A stretch of DNA of 37,278 nt, taken from NCBI GenBank assembly GCA_002751075.1, contig NAOQ01000092.1, positions 4,183-41,460 on the forward strand, given 5' to 3'. The notes below the pieces were generated by a model. The model had not been told where the DNA came from. It made no database searches and saw only the letters and a program-made list of their open reading frames with translations. The position numbers and the translations under genes are program-made. Positions 23,643 through 33,159 of the stretch are shown here, in pieces; positions within the stretch are counted from its first letter, which is position 1, and each line of letters opens with the position of its first letter. This DNA comes from Ichthyophonus hoferi. Its lineage: Eukaryota; Opisthokonta; Ichthyosporea; Ichthyophonida; Ichthyophonidae.

Positions 23643-23807
23643 TTGCAAATCATGTCATATCATTTAGTTTGCTCTTGCCTTTAGTTAAGAGAGTGTTGCC
23701 AAAGAACATCAGAAAGCTCTACTCCTTAAGCCGTGACTGGTTTGATTCACTTTGCAGTTTTTTCCTCAAAGTACTTAGTCAATCTTCTTGTTCTACTACA
23801 GAGAATC

Positions 23808-23882
23808 ATGGATAACAACTGCATTTACGTAGTCAGCGACTATCTTGATTGTGAAGGTTGGGCCGCCACTTGTTTTGCCTAA
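23808..23882 (+). CDS. Micropeptide, array copy 5 (24 aa)
   Basis: Begins MDNNCIYVVSDYLDCEGW and ends AATCFA. Its protein is identical to copy 3, while its codons differ silently at several places (TAT for Tyr12, GAT for Asp14, GCC for Ala19, ACT for Thr21). It lies 173 bp after TATA, with no ATG in the predicted leader. Identical proteins from copies whose flanks have clearly diverged argue for constraint on the peptide. Confidence 0.82.
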   Translation: MDNNCIYVVSDYLDCEGWAATCFA

Positions 23883-24028
23883 AGAACTTACCAGCTTTAC
23901 TATATGTATTGCTATTGTCGCCGCCATATACTATTAACCTTCATATTTGGGCTGCCACTGGCTACGAAAACTACTAATAAGTTCACCATGTACATTAAAC
24001 ACAACAATATTCTAATATATATATTATT

Positions 24029-24058
24029 AATAAAACTGTTTGCGCCTTATAGACGCGA
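24029..24058 (+). terminator. Poly(A) signal and 3' hairpin of copy 5
   Basis: AATAAA at 24029-24034. The stem is reduced to TTGCG (24040-24044) with CGCGA (24054-24058), including one U-G pair. Confidence 0.6.
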
Positions 24059-24336
24059 CTCTTTAAGCTTACGTTTTTTTTGCATTTTTGGAAAGTTGCA
24101 ATTTCTATTATATATTTATATTACGCAAAGAAATGTTTTTTTGAAACGTGCGTGCCATAAAGTGTAGTTATCCAAACCAAAACAATTCATAATAATAATA
24201 TTGCATGAAACTATGTATTCATTAGTTATTTTAGTCTATTTTTTTTTATAAAAAAAGATCTTATTACAATACGGGTATCTCTCGTCCTGCTTCAATCTAC
24301 TAGGTCAATTCCAACGTCCAATCAGTCATTATGTAC

Positions 24337-24455
24337 TATAAAACGCATGCATTAAACAATATTATTAGTCATTGAGAATAAATATGGAGGTGAGGTTATC
24401 ATATGTCATTATAGTAGACTGGAAACAAGGAAATAATATAACTGACAACACGTAA
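24337..24455 (+). other. Second conserved block, unit 5: TATA box plus 23-aa ORF
   Basis: TATAAAA at 24337-24343. ATG at 24384 opens MEVRLSYVIIVDWKQGNN.. with stop at 24453-24455. A CCAAT box (GTCCAATCAG) lies just upstream at about 24317. Confidence 0.25.
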
Positions 24456-24871
24456 TATAAATTTCTTTATTTTGTCGTTGTTTAAATTTTATTACTAATA
24501 ATATATCAGAGAATTAATGTATGTGCCTATGGGTATAGATTATGACCATATTAATGTTTTCTAAAGTAACAATAAGTATAACATGTGTCGTTGAGGGCAT
24601 CCTATAATAGATATACTTAAGATATGTAACCAACTGGTAGTATAACTAAACAAGATGTTCTGACTAATTGTGAAACTTATATCTTATGCAGTAATTTTAA
24701 GATTGGTTTTGAGCATAAACTTGATAAATTCAATCCTTAGGACGAATTAGAGTGAAAGCGAACCATTTGCATATGCTGTGAAAATTTTATTTTTTTGTTC
24801 TTTAATTAAATATATACCCGTATCTCCCATAATTTCATGACCATTACCAAACAATTGACTTCTTCAGGTAT

Positions 24872-24919
24872 TCATTCGGCCATAGCCTTGAATCTGTTTC
24901 GATCTTGATCAATCTGATC
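24872..24919 (-). CDS. Possible short terminal exon, unknown family
   Basis: After an acceptor-like ACATTTTAG, the minus strand reads QIDQDRNRFKAMAE and stops at TGA (24874-24872). The Asp/Arg/Gln-rich composition stands out from the AT-driven frames around it. No partner exon was found with confidence. It may be a relic or chance. Confidence 0.18.
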   Translation of the reverse strand, partial: DQIDQDRNRFKAMAE

Positions 24920-24962
24920 TAAAATGTAATATCAATATATCTGTACATAACACGAGGCAAGC

Positions 24963-25174
24963 TTTTTTTTTCAAACTAGAGCTTTATTTCGTTATTCACC
25001 CTTCAAGATGTGCTGGGCTACGGTAAGACACGAACGTGGATGACTGCCATCCATAGCTTTAGGGGCAGTGTAGAATACCTCTAAATTATTGGACAACAAA
25101 AAGTGTGTGAAGTATGTGCGGTAGTAAAAAATATTGTGCACTTCAGGATCTTTAATTTCGGCAAGTTTAAAATC
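24963..25174 (-). pseudogene. Likely 5'-truncated retrocopy (or last exon) of an unrecognised gene
   Basis: On the minus strand from about 25174 the sequence reads about 60 codons including EIKDPEVHNIFYYRTYFTHF, VFYTAPKAMDGSHPRS and CLTVAQHILKGE, with TAA at 24994-24992. AATAAA follows at once (24988-24983), and after 11 more bases there is a run of nine A (24971-24963). A signal plus A-run directly after coding sequence is the mark of a processed retrocopy. Alternatively it is a genuine last exon, since CTATAAAG before its start could serve as a weak acceptor. The visible frame is undamaged. I cannot name the parent gene. Confidence 0.45.
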
Positions 25175-25740
25175 CTTTATAGAAAATACATAAAGGGTTT
25201 ATTTTTATTTATTTTTTTAAGAGCAATAATTAAAAGGTTACAAAATTATTGTTATAATAAAATATTGAATAGGTAATGATAATTGGATCCAATTATCTCA
25301 ATGATCATTACTGACCTCAATCAGTGGTTGGGTGACTTAAAATTATCTTGACACCTGAGTCAATAAACCCGGAATGAATTGCGATTCACGGCCTTGATCT
25401 AATATTAAAGTGTTTTAGTGACATGACATCCTTATATAAATCTGGATCAACATAGGAGTACTTTGAACAGCAGAACCAATACTACTAATAATGCGTGCCG
25501 TTCTTTAAGATTCTATATTTGGCATTTAGTTAAAGCAATTATATTTTTATAATGACGAAAATGCATTGTTCAGTATCTGCAGAATAGTTGGACAACGCTT
25601 CATATTATCGCGTTATAAATGTAAAACAAACTGGCCAATCATACATGCACAATAATTTGATATAGGATCGATGAATTGACTGCAATAAAAATTAAGATCT
25701 TAAATATTCTTACTCCTCCAATTGATGGACAGGGCTTTAA
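25175..25740. other. Intergenic stretch
   Basis: AT-rich, with TATAAA at about 25614 and a CCAAT box at about 25635 that could serve the ORF at 25747. No other feature recognised. Confidence 0.4.
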
Positions 25741-25746
25741 ATAAAG

Positions 25747-26073
25747 ATGGTCTGCTCGTACCTCTGTCAATCAAAAAGGCTAATGGTCTCATGCCCCAAT
25801 TTTATTGGTCAAGATAGCTGCAAAGAAAAACGTATTTTGAAACACTTTAGCACGAAAAGGTCCCGTAATGTATCCCCACAGCTAGACAAAAAAATAAGAT
25901 CGACTTGTTTTTGCACTAAATTGTGTATTATAGGACCAAAAACTGACAATTTATTATACGAAATCCATCATCCGCCAAATTGTAGCAGACCCTATATCTC
26001 AATTCACGTTAATTATGTTGGGGTCAAAAAAGCCTATGACGTTATATATGCCTTGTCAAAAAATACATATTAA
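25747..26073 (+). CDS. Single-exon ORF of 108 aa, unknown
   Basis: ATG to TAA without introns. The protein is basic and Cys-rich at its start (MVCSYLCQSKRLMVSCPNFI), with more cysteines in RSTCFCTKLC, and ends KAYDVIYALSKNTY. It is among the longest ATG frames in gap-free sequence in the window, and its residue use is balanced. There is no signal peptide or recognised domain. A TATAAA (about 25614) and a CCAAT box precede it, but no nearby AATAAA follows in the expected range. It could be a real small gene or a chance frame. Confidence 0.3.
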   Translation: MVCSYLCQSKRLMVSCPNFIGQDSCKEKRILKHFSTKRSRNVSPQLDKKIRSTCFCTKLCIIGPKTDNLLYEIHHPPNCSRPYISIHVNYVGVKKAYDVIYALSKNTY

Positions 26074-26265
26074 AATGCGTCAGTTTTTTATATTATTGTA
26101 TGTGGATTGGCTAGCAAGGAGTAATCAAAATGCATGGCTATCAGAGCTCCAATATATGATGACAGTTAGCTAGTGAAAACAGGTAAATGATGGATGAATG
26201 AGGTGAGGTTACTTGGATATGCATACTCCAGAATAATAAACAAGGTTGTATATAGCTTTTTGCTT

Positions 26266-26480
26266 GTGAATAGTTAAACAATAATATCTTTACATAAATA
26301 GTTTTACTAAGTTCGGGAAATTTACGCTAGAAATGACTACATGAAAATTATTAAGTGTAATGGAGCTTAATCGTGAACAGTTAAGTAATAATATATTCCC
26401 TAAATAGTCTTAATAATTTTTTGGGAAACTTACGCTAGAAATGAACACATAAAAATTACTAAATATAATAGAGTATAATC
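26266..26480. repeat. Two-copy tandem repeat, period 107
   Basis: 26266-26372 and 26373-26480 share GTGAAYAGTTAARYAATAATAT, TACGCTAGAAATGA and ACATRAAAATTA. Identity is roughly 75-80% by eye. Confidence 0.8.
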
Positions 26481-26834
26481 ATCGTATAATATAAATAGTG
26501 ACACGTTAGAATATACCCTATTACAGTATAGCCAGCTTTGATGTACTCTAGTTGATGGATTTCTGCGATTGGTGAAGAACTTTAAAATGATAAAAGTAAA
26601 ATGTATTTTAGAATACTGTACGGTAAGGATATACACATTACAACTGCTATATTGCAACTGTAGAACCAGTGTTTTGGTTTTGAATTGCTTTTCAATATTA
26701 AAGTTCAAAATCAAAACTATTTTATGTAACGACTGTACAATAAATTAGAACGACTTCATATGCAATCCAAATTTCTTTTCTACTTGATCAAGTCTACTAT
26801 ATGTTTATCATGATGCTTTTTAAACTACGCACAA

Positions 26835-27112
26835 CCAATAAAAATTTACATTGCATTGTGAAGGAATAAAATAAATCAAATTCATCAAATACCACACCCA
26901 GCCAATAAAACAGATCATAGTTAAAAGAAACTTAAATGATAGAATAGTATAATCCAATAGTATAGAGGCCATTATAAGATTTATTGACCAAGAATATGGG
27001 ATCAATGTTTCAATAGATCCCATTAGGACCATATACGATTGATATGGCTCATCATCCATCATCATCCGGGGGTCGTTGAGCCCAAAATATCATTCATCCC
27101 CGTATATATAAA
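26835..27112 (+). promoter_or_regulatory. Promoter of the outlying micropeptide gene
   Basis: CCAAT at 26835, 26902 and 26954 and TATATATAAA at 27103-27112. The distances to TATA of the first two boxes are close to those in array copy 2. Sequence islands CACCCAGCCAATAAAA and GTCGTTGAGCCCAAAATAT match array CCAGCCAATGAAA and CTCGTTGAAAATAT. Confidence 0.72.
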
Positions 27113-27300
27113 CCACTCATCATGTATCACATTCTTTCACCTCTCCCTTAAATCTAAGGAAGTAAACAGAGGTAGACAGGGTAGACTAGTCTTTTGAATC
27201 GAGGAACTCCAATCTTTTTAAAGTGTTGTTTTTCTTCGTCCCAATTTCGCTTTTTAGTTATTAATTTTCCTAGACCTCTCCATATCACTCAATCAAGAAA

Positions 27301-27378
27301 ATGTATCAATGCGTTTACATCACCAGTGACTACCTTGACTGTGAGGGATGGGCAGCTGATTGCGCCGACTTCTTGTAA
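27301..27378 (+). CDS. Micropeptide, diverged paralogue outside the array (25 aa)
   Basis: Begins MYQCVYITSDYLDCEGWAA and ends DCADFL. Cysteines at 4, 14 and 21 have exactly the array spacing (9 and 6 residues between). Relative to array copies, Ser, Glu, Gly, two Ala and the last Cys of the shared set use different synonymous codons, while the flanking leader and 3' UTR are barely alignable. The conserved unit is therefore the peptide in this strand and frame. The start is 196-198 bp after the TATA box with A at -3. The C terminus is one residue longer and more acidic. It lies about 3.5 kb beyond copy 5, in the same orientation. Function unknown; probably cytosolic, as no signal peptide is present. 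Confidence 0.82.
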   Translation: MYQCVYITSDYLDCEGWAADCADFL

Positions 27379-27672
27379 TTCCGCGTGTCTTAACTTACAA
27401 TCCATCAATTCCATGACAACTATATAAAAAGAAGGTGTGCATGAGCCGCATCCAAACGATTACAATACACGGAAACAGTCCTGCATAATACACGTTTTCA
27501 AAAAATTCGGCATTCCACTTCTCCCCTCACATATTGGGGGTTACAGATGAAGTGATGTTTTGCGAAATGTATATATAAGCATACGGCTGTACGGTTTTCC
27601 TTGGTAAGGTTGGCATTCATATGCAGCTGGAGACTGGCTTGCTATTTATGGAACCTTATCATTGTATATTTC

Positions 27673-27715
27673 AATAAACCTAAAAATTGAGGCTTTGCGT
27701 CTTAAGTGAGCAGCC
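27673..27715 (+). terminator. Poly(A) signal and 3' element of the outlying micropeptide gene
   Basis: AATAAA at 27673-27678, then GGCTTTGCGTCTTAAGTG and AGCAGCC. The TTTGCGYCTTA word is shared with the array 3' hairpin. The outer arms GGCT and AGCC can pair, giving a weaker stem. Confidence 0.5.
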
Positions 27716-27719
27716 AAAA

Positions 27720-28670
27720 AACAATTACAGCAACAACATGTGCATGCCTTAGTTGCCTCCTAGAAAATTAATAAATATAAAGGTTTATTATATTTGCTTT
27801 CATATTTATGTTCATGTCTTTATGGTAGTCAGGTCTTGGAAATTACATACATAAATAGCAATGATTTTAAAAGTAAAATATTTGTTTTATTTATTTTAGA
27901 GGAACACTGAAACTTAAAAAATTGCTTCTTTCAGGTGAATATCCATTAACCTACCCCCTGTAATACACTTAATAATAATCTTTATCATGCAATGAAAACA
28001 GGTGCGGATAGAATGGGGGGAAATGTATATCTTTTTAAAAAAACTGACACTAAAAATTAGGCTTGATAGAAGAAAATAAAGATAGAAATCGTACTGCTAA
28101 CAGAAAGGATGTATTAGAGGAGTCACATCATGTCACAATGGTAGCAGGATATTACATGTCATATACATAGTTAGGTGCTGATAGTATTTGAATTCCCTAG
28201 CTGGGATAAATTGTTGTTTAAAGGTTTGCAGGGTTTAAAGGTTTGCAGGATATGGCCAGATATCTTCAATACTTCTTACGTAAGAGAAAGAAAAGCTTTT
28301 AATTAAAGGTGTATCAAATAATAATTAATTAGCACTTACATGCGGTATTAGTATATTATGGCTAATCAATGACCAATAATTAATTGATGGCATGTTCCCG
28401 CATCTTTTGATAAGGAATTGTAATTCTCTTAGGAAAAATGCTCAATTTCATTTTTTCCAATTGGTTTAATTAATCCTTCAACTCGCTCCCATAACCTTTA
28501 TTATTTAGGATTGGCCGCATAAGATAATTCACGTTGTTCGTATTTCGTATTGGATAAAATCATATGACGGGGCATAAGGTTAAGGAATGCAAATAGTCAA
28601 AAAAAAAACAAAACAAACAAAGAATAACAAAGAATAATAAATAATAAATAATAATAAATTAGTAGCATTT
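27720..28670. other. Intergenic stretch before HTATIP2
   Basis: Contains a short direct repeat (AAAGGTTTGCAGG twice at about 28221-28250) and an A-rich AATAATAAATA tract at about 28600-28660. A pyrimidine tract ending TTTTACAG (to 28688) may be the acceptor of an HTATIP2 5' leader exon whose upstream part was not identified. Confidence 0.5.
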
Positions 28671-28705
28671 ATTTGCTTTTTTTTACAGGATCAGTAGCAA
28701 TAGCA

Positions 28706-31515
28706 ATGAGTTCTGAGATTAGTAAGGCGATAGTTGTGTTGGGGGCCACTGGGGCGGTAGGGAAGGTTAGTGATTGCGTTATTCCCTCTCTTTTTTACGT
28801 TTTAGCTTTTAAACTAAATAAAGATCCGTTTCAGTTATACTCGGTCTATAGTTCTGTGTTTTCTCCTTTACAGGTTAATCATTTATTTCATTTCTTATTG
28901 AAATAAGCACTCTTTATGAAACGAAACATAAACCTTCTAGATATATTCCGTGAATTATAATGGCATATAATTTACTATAGTAACGACCAATAAGCCTTGC
29001 TATGATTTCCTATCCTATTGTATTATTTCTTAAAGTGTATACTAGTTTATCTTGTCACGGGTTTGTCAGCAAAGTGTTGTTACCGTAGTCCCTACAGCAA
29101 TACATAGTAATATATGGTAATATATGGTAATATAAATATAAATATAGTCATAGATAATAGTATATAGTAATTACATGACCCGGGGCTAGTTATGCGACAA
29201 GAGTTGACTGTAATAAAACCCGAGTCTGTTTTTTACCTAGTAGCATTTATACTGGATATAGTGTATTGCATATGGAGTATTCACGCTATGTATATATACC
29301 TAATACATATTGTATAATTAATTACATGAGAAGGAAAAAAAAGTGAAACATAATAACAGGGAGTAAGCTAGGTAATAGCAATTATAATGATGGGGAAAGA
29401 AGAGTCAGATAGAATATAGTACATAGTATAATATAGAATATAGTGTATAATATAATGCAGACAACAGAGTATATAATATATAATATAGTACATAATAGAG
29501 TACGTAGTATATTATATTTATATAACCTTAGTCTATTATACAACATATATGCTCTAGTATATGATATATATATAATACTAATTCTGATTAAAAAACGTAC
29601 AAGAGGAACGAAATATGGAGTGAGAGATAACATAATATGCTAACCTAACCTGCACTTACACTTTACTATACTATACTATACTATATTATACTATACTATA
29701 TTATACTATACTACACTATACTACACTACACTATACTATACTATACTATACTATGCCAACCATTACAGTGTGTGCTATGTGAACTATTACAGTCGGATGT
29801 GTTTAGTAAGATCACTACCATAGGGAGAAGCAAGGTGACGGACTTGGAAGGTTGCCCTGGGGAGGTAGGTGTAGTTGAGATGGTTTTGAATGGATATATA
29901 TGTATGTTATATTATGTACTGTATTATATTATATTGCGTTGTATTGTGTAGTATAATACAATGGAATATTATATGATGCAGTGTCGTATAATATAATATA
30001 ATATAATATAATAGGTATTGTACAATATATTATATGATAATTTGATATAATATTATATGCTATCAGATGATATTAGTCCAATACAATAGTATATAGCATA
30101 CTAGGATATCATATGATGAAATGTAATATGGTAGGATACTATTTAAACTATAATATACTATAGGTCAATAGGATATATGCTATGTCCTTTCCCTCACCAA
30201 TGCTCAGTGTCTCTCTTTATTTCATATTACCATGCTACCATATATAGGTATCTAAGGCCGAGGCCAGTGGACGGCTGAAACAAAAGGTGATCAACCTGAA
30301 AGACATGGAGAAGATAGCAGAGGAAGATGGAGGAGTGGGAGAGGTGGATACTGCCGTGTGCTGTCTAGGTAGGAAGGGTTAACTATCATATTTACTGAAT
30401 ATTATCATATTATCATACTATCATGCATACTATCATACATACCATCATACAGACAATCATACACACTATAATACATACTGTAATATATACTATCATACTA
30501 TTATTACATCTATATATGAACCCATTATTGTTGCCCCCCTATCTCAATAATCTTTACCCATTTCTCCAGGAACCACTCGCAAGGACGCCGGGTCAGCTGT
30601 AAGTATTGGTTTCGATAATTGTATTGGTTTGTTAAAGAATTACAGATTGGGTGCATATGACGAACTGTATGTAGGGCCATATAGATACATGGATGTGTTT
30701 AGGTATATATATGACCAATTCACAGATTAGCCTTTTAAGGTGCTCTTTCACATGGTGCGTCAGGGTTGTGATGTCATTCCTGTGTTTAAACGTAATGCTT
30801 TTTAAAGAAAATAACTTATCTATATGGCATTATTATACTATATTATATTATATTATATTATAAAAGATTATAACCAATGCTTGTGATAGGTAGGAATATA
30901 GCCAACCATTAACCCCATATACAGGAGAATTTCAGGGACATAGATTACGGATACACTGTGAAATTTGCTGAGGTTAGTACAAACCCCCCTCATTGCTGTC
31001 TAATCACATTCGACCGCAAGACATCATGTCTGAGATCAATCTTTCTATATTTAGTAATACTGTTGGTATACTATATAGTTATGTATAGTAATATAAGCGT
31101 AGAGAGGGAGATATAGTGTGCTATATCTATATATCTAGATCTATAATATAATCCAATCAGATGCATAGCCTAATAATGTTGATCGATTTTCTTATCTGCT
31201 ATTGTAAGCCTAATTTTTTAATGCCCTCAATGAATTAAATGGATTAAAATGTAATATGGTATCTAATTACCGTCTAGAATTACGCATTAGTGCGTATTAG
31301 GTATATATTAGTATTCTATTGTACTCTACCAATGACTTGTTAATCTTAATTTGATACTCATTATAGTGACCAAACACAGTTGTGCAAGTCATTGGGGGTG
31401 AAATCATTTGGATTGGTCTCGGCTAGCAACGCCAATAAGAACTCTTGGTTTTTATACTCTAAGACTAAAGGAGAGGTATGATAGGATGAGTGTATACATG
31501 GTAGCATGATAGGGC

Positions 31516-31546
<31 letters not shown>

Positions 31547-32359
31547 TATGTATGTATGCATGCATGTATGTGTTTATGCTAGTGCTTTTTTTTTAATATA
31601 TATATATATAATGTATAGTCCAGGTCGATAAAAAGGCAAGGATATAAATATAAAGGATTAATATGATTAGTCCGTAGATATCTATATACATGTACATCTA
31701 TAAGTAACGCAGTCTACTCATTTTATCCTACTCTTGCACTAACCAATCACATTAACACCACGTGACCCTAACTCACCAATAGACAGAAGAGGCATTAAAG
31801 GCAATGCAATTTAGCCACCTCTCAATCTACCAGCCTGGCCTATTAGATCGAGGGGAGAAAGCACGTTGGGTAGAGAAGATGGCGATGGGTACGCTTAATA
31901 GCTAGCTATCTAGTGTCTGATTGATTTAATGTCATGAGTGATATTCTGTTATAGACTGCTATATATGTAACAGTTGATTATAATACTATATTAATAATAT
32001 AAATGGAATTAGAATATATATCCTTAAGACTGGTTGGTGGAATCTGTATGGAATGGCAGGATATTGTAAGTTGTGGTAGAGTATTATAGGGTAGTATTTA
32101 TATGATGCTGCATTATGCGTTTTTATAATATTATACTATATTATATTATATTTTATTATATTCCTATACTATTCTACATACCCACACTTACCATTTCTCA
32201 TTCCCTCCCTCTTACTCCCTCTTCACAGGAGTGTTTTTCCCTAGTATTCGGGTACAGTTAGTTGGCAAGGCTGTTGTTAGAGATCTGTCTTCCCCTGCAT
32301 CAGATGACGTCAGTATCCTGGGAAACGAAGAGATGAAGAAAATTGCTGGATCTGTATAG
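28706..32359 (+). CDS. HTATIP2: HTATIP2/TIP30 (CC3) short-chain dehydrogenase-like protein, 8 exons
   Basis: Exons 28706-28765, 29769-29864, 30248-30368, 30570-30598, 30925-30972, 31380-31475, 31783-31888 and 32229-32359 join in phase to 228 residues (human 242). Exon 4 is only 29 nt. TIP30 is an NADPH-binding atypical SDR linked to nuclear import, endosomal traffic and apoptosis. Visible features: the dinucleotide-binding glycine motif VVLGATGAVGK (10-20); VFSKITTIGRSKV, matching human LFSKVTLIGRRKL; CCLGTTR at 90-96; AELCKSLGVKSFGLVSASNA; Y144-x3-K148 in FLYSKTKGE, the SDR active-site spacing; and SIYQPGLLDRG, matching human SVFRPGVLL. The loop after that is shorter than in human. The exon 6 acceptor is CACAG at 31379 rather than the nearer TATAG, which would put a stop in frame. 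Confidence 0.92.
29662..29756. repeat. ACTAT minisatellite in HTATIP2 intron 1
   Basis: Run of TATACTATACTA and TACACTA words, ending about 12 bp before the exon 2 acceptor and supplying its pyrimidine-poor upstream tract. Confidence 0.85.
31517..31570. repeat. TATG tetranucleotide repeat in HTATIP2 intron 6
   Basis: About 13 TATG/CATG units. Confidence 0.9.
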
Positions 32360-33044
32360 TGGCACAATAATTGGCTACTTATCATACAGGGGGGGTCTTG
32401 AAATCTAAATTGCATCATAAGAATCCCAGGGTTAACTGTGCAATCATCATTGTTGTTAACTGTAGGCTTTATCATGAAATCTATAATTATATATTACGGG
32501 TGTAGTTCTATGTATAGAATCTTAAGTTGGTTTATTTGTTATATATGGAAACAATTTCGAAAATTCTATTGGCGCATTAAATGGCTTAGATTGGTGGAAA
32601 TTCGTAAGATATAGAATTTAAACGAATCAGGTATTATGGTTAAAGTTAGTGTAGATGACATATAGCATGCGGTTCAGTATAGTAAGACTATAGGAACAGG
32701 GTATATATTATAGCATACTACATTATGCTATATTCTACAATATTGTACTCTATTTTATTGTACTATATATTATACTATATCATTCTATATTATATTATAC
32801 CATATTGCATTGTGCTATACTAGACTATATTATACTATATCATATTATACGGTATTATATCTTATCATATTATATTATATTATATTATATTATACCACAT
32901 TGTACTATATTATACTATACCATATATGATGTAGCATATACATACTACTTTATTGATAATACTATATGATTAGTTATTAATAGGTATGGTATGTATAATA
33001 TTACCTATACGTCGATATATAGTTTGCAAGCACTTGACATTAGT
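32360..33044. other. 3' flank of HTATIP2 with AT minisatellite
   Basis: No AATAAA close to the stop. ATTAAA at about 32576 is the best candidate signal. From about 32700 to 32935 there is a TATTATACTATAT minisatellite. Confidence 0.5.
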
Positions 33045-33123
33045 GAATTGGCTAATGAGCCGTTCAATAAGTACCAATCATAACTATACGTAGTGTTTCT
33101 TTATATGGCTCATTGGCTAATTC
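33045..33123. repeat. Imperfect inverted repeat, arms of about 17-20 bp
   Basis: GAATTGGCTAATGAGCC (33045-33061) pairs with GGCTCATTGGCTAATTC (33107-33123) at 15 of 17 positions, loop 45 bp. It lies just before dispersed repeat copy B and contains inverted CCAAT-type words. Confidence 0.7.
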
Positions 33124-33159
33124 ATTGCATGCACACAATGTATGGACAAATCAATTATA

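Larger units (their letters stand above)
10985..24700 (+). repeat. Head-to-tail array of degenerate units of about 2.3 kb, each built around a micropeptide gene
   Basis: A common anchor (CATACCAAAGTT..AAACAAATAATTGCTGCAAT-like) recurs at about 10994, 14123, 15423, 17742, 20101 and 22891. The order of blocks between anchors is constant: a TTGTTATTTACAATAAT hairpin block, CCAAT promoter, TATA, leader, ORF, AATAAA/hairpin, second TATA block, then the CCCCTGGGGAAAA block. By eye the units differ at perhaps one base in seven to ten, so they are old rather than recent copies. Distances between successive ORFs are 4010, 2345, 2304 and 2820 bp. The first is long because of an insertion plus a geneless unit, and the last includes an assembly gap. 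Confidence 0.93.

Noticed and set aside
10985-24700. CRISPR-like or satellite array
   Set aside because: Units are about 2.3 kb with internal promoters and ORFs. There are no short identical repeats with unique spacers, and the organism is an animal.
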